A DNA stretch of 64,000 nucleotides from Heterocephalus glaber (Eukaryota > Chordata > Mammalia > Rodentia > Bathyergidae). The translations under genes were made by a program, and so were the position numbers. Shown piece by piece: positions 38,541-50,094 of the stretch (its first letter is position 1; every line of letters begins with the position of its first letter). A model generated the notes under the pieces. It saw nothing but the letters and a program-made list of their open reading frames with translations. It did no database searches and was not told the DNA's origin. The stretch lies in the NCBI RefSeq assembly GCF_000247695.1, contig NW_004624776.1, positions 16,530,881 through 16,594,880 of the forward strand, written 5' to 3'.

Positions 38541-38679
38541 ACACATAATATCCTAATTTATACACTTCAATTTTGCCACTCCAGCAGGTTTCGTGCTTTG
38601 CTGGCCTTGTTTTAGCTCTTTCTTGCCCCTTCTCAGCTGCATACATTAGTGGGCATAATTATTTAGCTGATTATTTAAT

Positions 38680-39720
38680 TTAAAAAATTTTGGGGTAACT
38701 ATCCTATTGTAGAAGTATCATAATTGTAAGACAAAAATCACCCAGAATCACTACATCCAGAGACTTCCACTTTTAACAGTGGACTGTATACTATTTTGGA
38801 GTTTAAAAATGTATACACACATATAAACATTAGTTCACAAAATTAGATACTAAACTCTATTTTGTCATGTGCTTTTTTTCTTCTTGAACATATTAGAATG
38901 TAAGCTCCATCTGACAATAAATCTAATGATTTTGCTCAGCATGGCAATTCCAGCACCTGGCTTAGTATATGGCTCATAGCAGATACTTAAAAGACAAGCA
39001 ACTACAATCAAAGAACAAAATGGAATAAATGACTTTCCACAAAAATCACTAATCACAACATTCTTCCACATGAGTGTGTCACAGTTTCCACAACTAAGCT
39101 CTATCTTGGAAACTTGTTTCCAGTGTATCTCTCTTCGCAAATATATTTGAAAAGGTATTTGAAAACCTTTTACTGGTGCTTTTGAAAGAGGCACAAAGAA
39201 TAATGTAGCCCACATTAAAGAACTCAATTGCCCAGAATCAACAACTTTTAAGATTATGACAGTTTTGCCTCCATTTTTAAATAAAAGAAAGCAAGCACTG
39301 TAGATAAAGTTGAAGTCTTCATTTTTCTCTCCTGTCTGTTTTCCCTCCTCCATTCTATAGATACAGCAGCTGTCATAAATTTGGTGTGTGCTCTTCCAGT
39401 GCATGTCTATGCTTATGTAAAGTATGTGATCAGCATAGGATCTGTGGGATTATATTTAAAAATACGGTATCATAGTGTATATATAGTTCTTCAACTTGTG
39501 TTTTTTAATTCCGCATTGCTATTGAATTCTGTCTGCACTTATTGACAAGTACTAAGCTAGTCTATTCAGCTACTGTAAATCTTTTTTTTCAATTTAGCTA
39601 CAGTACATATTCTGTCATTTGAATACCAGCTTTTATTTTACGACTCTAATCTTGGGCATTTGGGTTGATTCTTGTATTTCACTTACGTAAACAATGCTAT
39701 AATGGTTAATGTAACTGCAG
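38680..39720. repeat. Old L1M/L2-type sequence
   Basis: Long AT-rich stretch with typical phrases (GTAAACAATGCTATAATGG, TTGGGTTGATTCTTGTATTTC). A 179-codon - strand frame at 38865-39404 has no recognisable protein. Confidence 0.5.
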
Positions 39721-39757
39721 AATTTTTATTAGTTATTTTAGTCACAAATTTTAAAGT

Positions 39758-40090
39758 CCATTTCTATTAGCTTTTATCAGTGAGACAGAGTACCTGAGAA
39801 AATGTGAAAGGAGCAGATTTATTTTGCCTCTCAGTTTCAGTCCATGGCTATCTGTTGTTTTGGGGCTCCAGAAGCCAGAACAGCATGGTTGGGAGCTCAT
39901 AGCCGCCAGGAAGAGAAAGAAGGAAGGGCCAGGCTCCCAACATCCTCTGCAGGGTGTGCCCCAAAGTCCTAACTTCCTCCCACCAGGCCACACCTCCAAA
40001 TATTCCACCACTCCCAGTAGGGCCACAGGCTAGGAACCAGGTCTTTAATATATGGGCTGTTGGGGGATACTGAAATCCAAATCGTAACAC
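39758..40090 (-). mobile_element. ERVL-MaLR-like LTR, antisense
   Basis: TTAGCTTTTATCAGTGAGACAGAG, GAGCAGATTTATTTTGCCTC, CAGTCCATGGCTATCTG, GATACTGAAATCCAAATCGTAACA: same family and order as the other LTRs. Confidence 0.78.
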
Positions 40091-40440
40091 CATTAAATCT
40101 CTTTTACTATGTAGTATTTTTTATTTTACCAAAGTTAAAAAAAAAAATGTTTATATATTTGAAGACAGACAGGGGAGGTCCTTTAATCTACACAGAGGAG
40201 GTCTGGCAGCCAGACCTGTGGCTTGGGGTTGGGGTGCAGAAAGCAGTCAGTGTAAGAGTGAAAAGGTACCCGGGTGGACGCAACTGGAGCTCAGGTTTCA
40301 CAGCATATTGTTTGGAGACTTTGCTCCAATGTCGCACAAGATGTCTGGGGGGCCACACAGGACAAGATGGACCGATGAAATGAATTCCAAATTGCAAGAC
40401 TATGGTTTGGTTATGGGAGCTGAAAATACAGTGAAATCAG

Positions 40441-40520
40441 GACCGCGGGTTTAGCTCAGTGGTACCGCTCCTGCCTCGAAAGCACAAGGTCCTGAGTTCG
40501 ATCCTTAGTACCGGGAAAAA
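40441..40520 (+). mobile_element. tRNA-derived SINE, sense
   Basis: GACCGCGGGTTTAGCTCAGT ... GAGTTCGATCCTTAGTACC. Flanked by AAAATACAGTGAAATCA (ends 40439) and AAAATACAGAGAAATCA (ends about 40535). Confidence 0.92.
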
Positions 40521-40645
40521 AAATACAGAGAAATCATGACAGAAGTCAGAAGAATCCCTGGAAGAACCAAGGCTTTGCGGGAATTACTGCGAGGACAGAG
40601 GGCTTCGTGGAGACTGAACGCTCGAAGTAGTTAAAATAGTCCTGA

Positions 40646-40740
40646 CTGTAGGGGTGCAGCTCAGTGGTGTGGCTCGATAGTAAAGCTGGTGCCTAGCATG
40701 CACGAGCCTGTGGGTTCAATCCCCAGCACCGAAAGAAAAA
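40646..40740 (+). repeat. ID-type SINE, sense, older form
   Basis: GTAGGGGTGCAGCTCAGTGG ... GCCTAGCATGCACGAGCC ... GGTTCAATCCCCAGCACC. Closer to the classical rodent ID (tRNA-Ala-like) than to the young SINE. Confidence 0.82.
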
Positions 40741-41141
40741 CAAAAAACCCCAGCTAGGACAAAATGACCTTCATTACTGTTTCTTCTGAGATTAAAATTT
40801 AGAATGTCACAAGTTTGCCACGCAGAGCGTAGGCAGTGAAAGGAAGGAGGATCTATTAGGCGAGCCAGAAGTAGATTCAGAACTTAGCTTGCAGTCTGTC
40901 ATTTCTGCGTGGCCTCCCTGCAGTCCCTGCTCAAGTCCGTGTACTGCCTTCGCCAATGGGGAGGTGACAACGAAGTGGCTGGAGGCAGACATCAGTCTCA
41001 CCTATTGATATACATTACTGTTCTGTCCTACACACCACAAAATGCTTTTCATAAATAAAAAAAAGTTTATGGGAGGGACTGATTAAATTACATCATAGGC
41101 CTTTCGGATAAACTTTTAAAAATCTATCATCTGTCTATCTA

Positions 41142-41288
41142 GAGATTGAACCCGGGGCCGTTGCACTGAGCTACATTCCCAGTCTTATTTTTTGAGACAG
41201 GGTCTCGCTAAATTTCCTAGACTGGACTTGAATTTAGGATCGTCCTGCCTCAGCCTTCCAAAGTGCTGAGATTACAGGACTGTGCCAA
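41142..41288 (-). repeat. B1-ID composite, antisense
   Basis: ID end GAGATTGAACCCGGGGCCG ... GAGCTACATTCCCAG, then reversed B1 ending AAAGTGCTGAGATTACAGG. Lies only ~160 bp left of the LATS2 CpG island. Confidence 0.82.
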
Positions 41289-41564
41289 CTTGGACGATCC
41301 TTAAATGCTCTTATTTATTACTTGCTTCTATGGTCCCAAAAGAGATCTGTGCTTACAGCTGGCACTACCGGCCTCATAAATTCCTTCCTTTACAGATGTT
41401 GGCTTGAAACGCTTAAGAAAATGGGGGCCTGAACGGCAGCCCCCAACTTTTACCCCGGCACAGGGGAAGTACACTCCCGCCGCGGGGCGGTGACACGCGC
41501 GGCCGGGCAGGTGGCCGGCGGCCGAGGCAGGAAGCACGGCGGGGCGGCGGGCGCGGCCCTGGCC

Positions 41565-41640
41565 CGGCTGGAATGCGGCAGGCGTGACGCGCGGTCACGT
41601 GACGCCCGTGGAATGCCAACAATGTAGCGAATGTCCCACT
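41565..41640 (+). promoter_or_regulatory. LATS2: LATS2 proximal promoter: paired TEAD motifs around a CLEAR/E-box
   Basis: Seen: GGAATG at 41570-41575 and again at 41610-41615, exactly 40 bp apart in the same orientation; between them GTCACGTGAC at 41594-41603, a perfect 10-bp palindrome with the E-box core CACGTG at 41596-41601, plus TGACG half-sites on both sides. Known: GGAATG is the core bound by TEAD factors, YAP/TAZ-TEAD activates LATS2 as negative feedback in the Hippo pathway, and GTCACGTGAC is the optimal CLEAR element for TFEB/TFE3/MITF (also bound by USF and MYC/MAX). Inferred: these sites lie just before the likely transcription start. Binding itself cannot be read from sequence. 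Confidence 0.65.
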
Positions 41641-41833
41641 TGGGCCGCGCTCGGAGCCGCGCGCGAGGGCCCGGGAAGATGGAGCCGTCGCCGCGCGCGC
41701 CGCCCGGGGCGCCCCCGAGCCCGCGGAGCCCGCGGAGCCCGCAGCAGCTCCCGCCACCGGCGCCCGGTGCGGCGCGCGAGGTCCCGGAGCTGCGGGCCAG
41801 GACGCCCCCGCGGGTGTAGACCGCGCCCAGGAG
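41640..41833 (+). other. LATS2: LATS2 exon 1 (5' UTR, non-coding; start approximate)
   Basis: The 3' boundary is a strong splice donor, GAG|GTGAGC, at 41833/41834. The 5' end is estimated from the promoter motifs upstream and may be off by tens of bases. Exon 1 carries no LATS2 coding sequence, as expected because the LATS2 initiator is in exon 2. It has a short in-exon tandem repeat (GAGCCCGCG-type units around 41718-41748) and an upstream ORF. The assignment to LATS2 rests on the CpG island, the correct strand, the donor, and the absence of any other gene start between here and exon 2. Confidence 0.7.
41679..41819 (+). other. Upstream ORF in LATS2 exon 1 (46 codons)
   Basis: The ATG at 41679 lies in an excellent initiation context (A at -3, G at +4). 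The frame runs 46 codons to TAG at 41817-41819, closing 14 nt before the splice donor. The predicted peptide is very rich in Pro, Arg, Ser and Ala and begins MEPSPRAPPG. If transcription starts further upstream, an in-frame ATG at 41631 extends it to 62 codons. I do not recognise it as a protein family. Either a repressive uORF or a chance frame in GC-rich DNA is possible; the strong context favours real initiation. Confidence 0.5.
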
Positions 41834-42439
41834 GTGAGCGGGCCGGGCGGAAGTCTCTGGGACCAGGGGCTCCGCGGGCCGGCTGCGAGGGGAGCTTCGC
41901 CCGGCCCGCCCCACACGCTCCCCGCTCTCTCCCGCCCGCCGGCGCGAGTCGTTGGCGTCGCGGCCCGGGGGTGGGGGAGCGCGTCCGGGTTGGCGGGGCG
42001 CGCGGGGGGCGCTTTGTTGCCGGCGGGGCGGGGCGCGGCGGCGTCTGGACGCGGGGTGGCGGGCGGCTCGAACCCCACGCCGGGGCGCCGTCGCGGCGGG
42101 TGCGCCCGGGGCCGTTGCGTAACGCGCCATCTGCGCCCTGCTACCCGGCTTCCCCGGGACTAGCCCTCCCTCCCGCGGCTTCCTGCAGGGCGGACTTGGG
42201 GACGGGGACGGGCAGGGGCAGCGGCCGGCCTGGGGCGGCCCTTGTGCCACTCGTGCGGGGTCCACGCCGCCGCCAGTGGCTGGGCCGGGGGGACGCGACC
42301 CCAGGAAGGCCGGGCTCACCTGCCGGGGTGCCCGCGACAGGGGAAGACTGTCCTGCCTGCCCGCAGCCCGGCGAGGCCCTCGGTGGAAAGAAACTTTTGC
42401 AAACATCGCGGCGAAAGAACTTGATTTGTAGATTTTGTT

Positions 42440-43490
42440 GACAGAAAGTTTGAACGAGAATGTTTACATTTTCGCTGTTCCTACCGTGTATCTAGGGTTC
42501 AGAAATCTGTTTAACCTTAACTAGCCAGCCAAGATTGGTTTTGCTAGATTAAACAAAATAATAAAGGAAAAATAAAAATTTATAGTCCAACGGCTCTGTT
42601 CACAAAGTATTCAGGGAATATATACTTTTTAAAGGCAAAGTTGCCTACATCTATAAAGAAGTTTAAATATACTGAAATTCAAGTGGAAAGTCACAAACTG
42701 ATCTACAGGTGTTCTGCTTAACATTTTAACTTAGAAAATGAGGAGTCTTCCCTTGGTTATGGAAAAACTAACTTGTGGCTGTTTATTAGGAAATCTGTAC
42801 TAGATAGACCTTGCTCCATGTTTTTAGTTTGAATCTGAGTGGTGGTCACCGTTTTTAAGTGCTAAATCAAGAGACTAAGCTTTTCTTTAGCAGCTGGTTA
42901 ATACAGTAGTAACAAAAACCTTCCTAAATAAGAATGGAGGGACTGTTTAGAAAGCCTGTTTTAAATTAACCATAATTAACAAGACATTATGGTATTCACC
43001 CTCCCATAAAATTTTCTCATCCGTGTATAGAAAGCACTGTTGAATGAATCCACCAATGTTCTTTGCGACTAAATTGCTGAACATTTAATGCACTTCAAAA
43101 TGTCAAGCAGTTTAAATTGATATCTGAACAGAGGCTGTCAGGCAACATTATGAAGGCAAATTACTAGAATCATGGGACTGTGGAACTGTAAGGGATCCTT
43201 CTAATCATCTAGTTTGAAAGTTTGATAACTGTAAACTGCAGCTGTGTTTCTTCCGTTAGCAAATCACAGCGTTGTGGGAGGGACTTTCCTTTGGTGGGCG
43301 GGGAATGTTTTTACAATAAGATGCCTTGTTAAGTGCTGTGTTGTCTCTAGCCTGCCCTGGACTCCTAAAACCCACAGGTGGGTGGGTTAGGGATGAAGCT
43401 GATAAATTCACCCTAACCATACGAAAAGGATTTGGGAAGCTTTGGGGGTGAACTGGGAGGTAGTGGTGTTCTGTTTTGTTGTTTAATTTT
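42440..43490. other. LATS2 intron 1, AT-rich, no feature recognised
   Basis: Sharp drop in GC after the CpG island. No exon or repeat that I can name. Confidence 0.5.
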
Positions 43491-43491
43491 T

Positions 43492-43584
43492 TTTTTTTTT
43501 TTTTTTTTTTGGTACCGGGGATCGAACTCAGGTCCTTGCACTTGCGCATCAGGCGGCAAAACCACTGAGCTAAATCCCCGGCCC
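43492..43584 (-). mobile_element. tRNA-derived SINE in LATS2 intron 1, antisense
   Basis: Near-consensus GGTACCGGGGATCGAACTCA ... GAGCTAAATCCCCGGCCC. Flanked by TGTTGTTTAATTTTT at 43477-43491 and 43585-43599 (15 bp). Probably among the youngest copies. Confidence 0.95.
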
Positions 43585-43599
43585 TGTTGTTTAATTTTT

Positions 43600-43692
43600 A
43601 TTGGTTCATGTTTGCAGTACATAATGTTTACCTTCATTGTAGGGAATTGGTGCATGTACACAACACATCTCAATTCTTTTTTTTCCTCTTTC
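43600..43692 (-). repeat. L1 3' end, antisense, short
   Basis: ATTGGTTCATGTTTGCAGTA ... GGGAATTGGTGCATGTACAC, same tail family as at 31.9 kb. Truncated after ~95 bp. Confidence 0.82.
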
Positions 43693-43699
43693 CTCTCGC

Positions 43700-45975
43700 C
43701 TGGTGTTGATTTGTATTGGAAAAAAGCAGACCAACTCAACTTTTGAAAAGCTGCTTTTATATTTATGTAACAGAATAATATTAAACTTCTAAACAATATT
43801 TCTTACTGATGGTTTAAGGTAGTACTAAGTTTGAAGAAATATGGAAGATAAATTTAATCCATTTACTTAGTCTTGACTAAATCTGTGCTAAAAAGGGGTA
43901 AAGTATCCCGATCCTCAGAATGAACGGGTCAAGCTCGATTGAGCCTCTCTCTCTTGTTCCTTTTAAAAGAGCTGATTGCTCGTACTTTCTCTGGACAGAC
44001 TGGGCCTCCAGATCTTACCCTAGGTGATGTGGCTTTGTGTGAGGGGCTTCTGGGTTTGAAGGCGGTGCTGCTTGGCTACTAAAGTCAGTCACTGGATGTT
44101 AGTGGTCCTCACAGTACTTGTAAGGCTAATGTCATTTGATTTGTTGTTTCATAAAGTGATGTTGGAAATAAAAGATAATTGGTGGCGATGCTAAAATTAG
44201 GATGGAAATTTGGCATTGGTTAATTCTTGCCATTCACTCTGCAAAGACTTTATGTTGCTTACTGTCTAGACCATGTCAACTTAATTGTGATGAGTGGGGT
44301 TTTTTTTTAAGTTAATTAGCAAATTCTTTTTGTTTGTGTACCAATGTTAGGATTTTTTCTGGAGGAAGGAAAAAAATTCATATTTTGTAGTTAGCAGTGG
44401 ACTGTATTTAACATGTATGTAATACAGATCCTCTGGACCCTGAGTCAGGATGGTAAAGATTTTAAAGAGTTCAGGTTGGGTTTTGAATGGAGCTGTTTGG
44501 AATACTGAGCCTTTCTACCTTCAGGCAGTTATCTTGGGCCCGAATGCTAAGAGCTAATTAACTCCATCTTAGCTGCTCGGTTTACTCCTGTTTTTTTTTA
44601 TTAAATGTCCCCAGCCAGCACCTGCCCCTCCCCAATGTTGTTTGCCAGTTCCTCTTTCTCTTCTATGTTTGAACCTTTTCACAGGAAGTTCCAGACTCCA
44701 AGAATAGCTTTATGCTTCCTCCATCACATCATAGCCCTTCAGCCTTTCCAGTTTTGGTGAAACATTGCTTTCTCTAGAAGACTTTCTCCAAATAATATCA
44801 ACACCTTCCTGAAGAATTGTGCTCTTCTGTAGAAACAGGCACATGCCTGTTATCCGGTCTTGGGATAGTCACAGTATTTCTGACCACTGTCCATAGCATT
44901 AATTCTCAGGCGGGGTGGCGCTCCAATTCCCTAGCTGGGTTGTACCTAGAACTTGGAGAGATGGGTGCCAAGGAGGTAGGGACATGTCAAGGACTGAAAA
45001 ATCCCTGCTGGTATTCAAGAACTGTAAGATACTCATACTGTTGAGCTGCCTACTGTCAGAAATGCCTCAAAGAACTAATAAAATTATCTACAACCTGGTC
45101 ATTCTGTTGAGCTCTTGAGTACAAATATTTGTGGATCTGTTAATTTTTGCCATTGAGATTTGCATAATATGTATCATGTAGGTAGCAAGTACAAATGTTT
45201 AATAGAGAAAGTGGTGAACATGGTAAATGTGGTGGTGTTCTCTTCCCACCTAGACCCTGAGCTTATTTAGATGTGAGATACTGTTTTACCAGGGTGATAC
45301 CTCTAAGATCCAGTACAGTGCTGAGCCCACTGAGGTCTTGTGATGATGCTGTTGATTGGACAGTGGAATTTCTTCTACAGAGTTTTCCTGAATCTCCAGA
45401 AAAATGCAGTTCCTTCTTTCTTCAAAGACCCTCATTATGAGGGGAGCCCTTGGCCTGTGGCTTCCTGGCCTGGACAGTGCTGGAATGGTAATGTCCAAGT
45501 GGTGGTTTATGATTCTGACATTTAGCATCTGGCTCGAGGCCTGATCCATCTGCCTAATTTAGTTTGAGCCTTGCTAGTTATAGTAGGGATATGATTTAAA
45601 TAATAACTGGAGTTTTAAGTCCAAGAAATACTGTTTTAAAAAATGCCAACGTGTCATTAGCATGGGTCCCATGAGACATGGGTTTGGTTGGTTCTATGGT
45701 TGGTGCTTGATGTGTGTTTGGCAGCCTGTGTGGGTTTATGAAGCACTAGGAGAAATTAGAATAAAAAATTTTGACCATCTGATAGCATTTTCCAGGATTG
45801 GCTTGAGAATTGGAATTGGATTTGGTAGGACCAAATTAAAGGGTTGTGTAAAGTATTGCTCTCACACTGTTTACATAAGCCACCTATGCTAAGCATGGTA
45901 CTCAGCTCCAGATTTAAGAAGGAATTGCTTTTGTTTTGTGAGTTGTTATAGTTTTTAAATTTCAGTGGTTTTTTG
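43700..45975. other. LATS2 intron 1, unique-looking sequence
   Basis: About 2.3 kb with no repeat or exon that I can name. Short frames only. Confidence 0.45.
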
Positions 45976-46034
45976 TTGTTTTTTTTGGTACTGGGCATCG
46001 AACTCAGGTCCTTGGCACTTGCACAGTAGGCGGC
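45976..46034 (-). repeat. tRNA-derived SINE, antisense, truncated
   Basis: TTTTTTGGTACTGGGCATCG ... GCACAGTAGGCGGC; the A-box half is lost. Confidence 0.82.
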
Positions 46035-46039
46035 TGTTT

Positions 46040-48525
46040 TGTAGTTTCTAAAAAGTACATTTCAGTCAATTGGTAATGCCAAAGAAATTTCAAAAATTAG
46101 ATTTATTTTACTTCATATCCCCATTTTTTAAAGTTCACATCCCTGAGGGTCATATTTATAAAACTTGATGAAAGGAAATCTACCGTATGTAAAATCTTAC
46201 TAAAATGGTATGGGAGTATGTCAGAGTAGCTCATCTCCAGCTGTAGTCTTTATTTGATCTATAAATATTTTCATGAAAAATTCTTTTAGAAGTTCATAAT
46301 TTGACCATGAAATCAACTGTCTTCAAATGAAGCTGAAATGAAAAGCGCTGGCCTGAGAAGATACTTCCACTCTCTGTGAACCTGAAGGGAAGTTTCATTC
46401 TTTCCAGAGTATTTGGTAAGAACATAGCTGAGTTGGGGTTAGTCCTCAACCCATAGATTTTGTGTTATGGATTGTCTTGAAAAGACCTGGACCAAAGTGG
46501 AATATCCTTCGTATCAGTGCTTCTGCAAGACCAAGATAGAAATCAGAAAATGATGCCTTTCCCTCTATGGAGTTCACTGAAGAAAACCAAAGGGTAGATT
46601 TTTATGGGGTGTCAGAATCATCCTCTCAGCCTTTCTGTAGATTTGAAATTTTTTATGAGAGATTGTTGATGGGGAAGAAAAAGAGAATAAAAGAAAAACC
46701 AAGACTGCTGATCCTGCTGCTGTTTCAGGGCACAGCCCTCTGGTTTTTCTTATTTCATACGTAAACACAATAACAGAAGTGTGCTGGCGCTGGTCTTGCC
46801 TGCCCCCAGTGATCTTAGGAGCCGAATGTTGGTGACACATGGCTGCTCCAGGCTACCTACCGCTCTGCAGTGCTCTGAGGTGCTCTGTAGCTGGAGCTCT
46901 GTGGCCGAAGGTCTCCCTGGAGTGTTTTGGTGTCGTGTGGTGGAGAGCATTAGCAGGTTGGGGGCATGTGCTGCTGCCCTTGGAGTTTATACCTCACTCT
47001 GGGTGGGGACTTTGCCCTATGTCAGTACCCTGTATCTAGGGATGGCTTTTCGTTTGTGTAGCTGTGTTTAGAAAGCCAACCAGTGTCCAAACACTAGGTA
47101 ACTAGATATGAATAATTAGATGATTTTTTTCCCTTTATAAAACTTGAGGAAAAACATACATACTATTTTAACCATTCACAACTATATGGCCCAGTTATGT
47201 TAAATACATTCATGTCATCATTGCTGACTATTCCTAAAACTTTTTCATCAGTCCATTAAATAATAACTGTGTTCCTTGTACTCCTGGTAACTTTTATTCT
47301 CCTTTCTGTCTCTTGGTGTTTGCTTAATCCCTGTAACTCACATTAAGTAGAATCATACAATTTTTGGCATTTTGTGATTGGTTTCACTTAGCATTTGTCC
47401 TCAGGGTCCTTCTGTGTTGTGGCCTGTGACAGGATGTCCTTTTTATGGCTGAGTAATTATTGTAGAGTCACCTGCCCTGGGAGAGCCACACAGTACACGT
47501 GTCATGCGTATGTTCTGCAAGGGCCCACCTGATCCCCCTGCTCCTGTATGAGCAGAGTTAAGCCTGTTCCTCAGAGGACCTGCCTGGCTGCCACCAGCTA
47601 TGGGATTTCTTTTCCCGGTCCCTCAGCCTGGCTGCGTGTGCTGGGTTGTGACTCTGGGTATCCAGGCAGGTCTGTGCTGAGTGGGCCAGCACTGTGGCAC
47701 ACAGCCCTCTGGAAAGCTCTCCCCTCAAAGTTGTGGGTGTTGTCCAGTAATAGGGTAATGCATGAAGTTACACGAGGGAGGAGTACGTCAGCTCATCTCA
47801 CCAGGCATTGCATTGGCTCTGCCAACAGCTAAGCTAGATGCATCTGACGTGGGGAAGCAGGGCCTTGGTTCAGCCCTCGAGGCCTCCCACCCTGACAGCC
47901 TTAAGGGCAGGGGCACCCCATGGCATAGCTGAGTGGGCTTAGCCTGAATGTCCACTGGGTAGGAAGGATGAGATCCAGGCAACAGAATGGACCATGGCAG
48001 TGAGTGACGGTCAGTGCTGGGCACCACAGGTGCGTATCAGCAAATGTGGTATATGAAATATGGGAACAAAAAGCATTGCCTGGATCATTCCATAGATACA
48101 AGGTGCAGAAGCTGGTCAGCCTTGCTCAGAGCTGGAAGTCATGAAGGTTGTTCCCCAAGCTGCCTGTGGGAGCCTGGGGCTTGGGTTGCAGTGATTGTGT
48201 TTACAAGAGTGCTGTCTCGCTGAGCATGTCAGTCTTAAGATTGTGTGCTTTAAATGTGTATGTTAAATAAAAGGATCACCGCCCAATGCTTTATTGTCCC
48301 CCTCCTTCCAGTACCTTCCCTTTTTAGGGCAAATTCTAGGGGGAGCTTTGGAGCCTGAGAACCCAGCAGGGCTGCTCCTGAGTCTCCTCCATCTGCTGAT
48401 GTGACTGGGCAGGGCATCTGCCTGTCCTCTTGTCCTGGCTTTAACAGACTTTCTCGTGGCTCTTACTCTTCACCCTTGACTGTCACCCTGCTGTAGCCCT
48501 TGTCCTTTCAGAGTTGAGGGGGAGG
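46040..48525. other. LATS2 intron 1, mostly unassigned; L1M scrap near 47.12-47.45 kb
   Basis: AACCATTCACAACTATATGG ... GTTTCACTTAGCATTTGTCC is old L1 3' sequence. The flanks show no gene. Confidence 0.5.
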
Positions 48526-48540
48526 TGGCTTGCACTTCTT

Positions 48541-48645
48541 TGGGTTTTTTTTTGCGGGGGAGGGGGGGTTGGTACCGGGAATCGAACTTGGGACCTTGTA
48601 CTAGCAAGGCAGGCGGCAGAACTACTGAGCTAAATCCCCGGCCCT
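48541..48645 (-). mobile_element. tRNA-derived SINE, antisense, with target duplication
   Basis: T-rich/G-rich start, GGTACCGGGAATCGAACTTG ... GAGCTAAATCCCCGGCCC. TGGCTTGCACTTCTT (48526-48540) and TGGCTTGCCCTTCTT (48646-48660) flank it. Confidence 0.92.
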
Positions 48646-48660
48646 TGGCTTGCCCTTCTT

Positions 48661-50085
48661 AGCAGTCTGCTAGTGTCTCTTGGTGGAGAGTGAAGCAGGT
48701 CACTGAGTGAGCAGAGCCTCCCTAATGGCTCCATTGGGTGGTGAACTGGCATATGCCTTTAACCCTAGACTTCTGGCCTAGTGATGGGGCTTCCTGGAGG
48801 CCCACAGCTTCTTGGGGTAGCTGCTGCACACTCTAGAATCTATCTGCTTGAAGTGGTGACTTCTCCCTGCCCATTCATCCTCCCCTCTGCTTCCAGACTC
48901 CACTCTGCAGGGCAATTCCAGCCAGGGCTCTTCTCAGCTGATGTTGGATGGTGGTGTCCCCTTCTGCGTTGAGTCCATACCTGGACAGCCTTGAAGGCCC
49001 TTCCACATGTAGCCCTTGCATCCCACACCTCTGTGGCCACCCCCTGGAAAGCCCCCGCCTGAGAGAACTGAGTTTGGTTCCTGGAGACTGCAGGCAGCAC
49101 ATTCCTCTGTTCTTTGCTCTGTTTCCCTCCCTATGGAATTCCATTCTTCCCAGTGCTTAGACTCAAGTTATCTCTCCTGCAAAGCCATTTATGACTTTCT
49201 CCTATTCTCGCATCCCTTACACAAGTCCCCCTTGTTGGGGGCATTTTTAGCAAAGCTGTTTGTTTGTCTGCCTCACTTTCAGCTCTCAATTGACAGCAAA
49301 CTTGGTAAAGGAGAGATTTTTTTCTTCTTCCTCCTATCGGTGCCTGGGGCTCAGGAGGCATTTGATGAATGATTGTGAGGTGGGGGGTGGTACTGCAGGG
49401 TAGGCTAGTGGGCCAGGGATGAATAAATACGTTCTGACCTAGCTAGAGGACTCCCTGCCTGCCCCTCCCTTGGGGCAGGCTGCTTCCTTGCTCTGTTGTT
49501 GTGTAGGTGATGTGGATTGTGTCTTATTTGTTTTGGTTTTCAAGGAAGGGGAGAAAATTAAATATTGGAAACCAGGTGTTTTGCACACATTCCTACCAGG
49601 AAAGAAAGAACTCTCGTGCTCTTTCCCTGACATTGGAGCCACTCCTCTGATCCTCCATACGTGCTTGGCAGGCTCCCTCCATTTTGTTGGAATGTGAGCT
49701 TATGGTTTTAGAAAGTTAGGTCTTTCAAAACAGATGGTCAGACCGCAGAGTCATTGGAAATGAGCATGTTTGCAATATGTCCCGTTCTACTCCATCTGAG
49801 CAGAGCTCGGGGCTCTGCACCCTGGCCACCGTGTCCCAGGTGTCAGCCCATCCGCTCTGCAGCCTTACACAGTCATCCCAGTGACTGAATATTAGAAATC
49901 ATGTGTTAAACTAGAGATGTCGTGTTGAATAAGTCAGGTTGAGTAAGTCAGGTTATTACCTTCTGAATGAAATCTTCTCACAGTTACACTGAGAAAGCAT
50001 ATAGTTAAAACCTCGAAGACCACGGTCCCCATCTAAGAAAGGAGTAGTGATTGTTAGGTCATTTCTGAGTGTTACCTTTTGTTTA
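48661..50085. other. LATS2 intron 1, no feature recognised
   Basis: Moderate GC with short overlapping frames on both strands. Confidence 0.45.
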
Positions 50086-50094
50086 GGGTTGTGT

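Larger units (their letters stand above)
41450..42400. promoter_or_regulatory. LATS2: CpG island covering the LATS2 promoter, exon 1 and start of intron 1
   Basis: This ~950-bp block is strikingly rich in G, C and undepleted CpG, while DNA on both sides is AT-rich and CpG-poor. It contains many GC-box-like strings (ggggcgg, gggcggg) and I see no TATA box at the expected distance from exon 1. This is the normal appearance of an unmethylated broad-type promoter of a widely expressed mammalian gene. It ends abruptly near 42.4 kb where AT-rich intron sequence begins. Several long ORFs on both strands here are a by-product of the low stop-codon density of GC-rich DNA. Confidence 0.9.

Noticed and set aside
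38865..39404. 179-codon frame on - strand
   Set aside because: Lies in old L1-type AT-rich sequence; Ile/Phe/Lys-rich composition and no homology that I recognise.
41413..42441. Long ORFs on both strands over the CpG island (up to 318 codons)
   Set aside because: Stop codons are rare in DNA this rich in GC; the frames overlap in all directions and consist of Ala/Arg/Pro/Gly.
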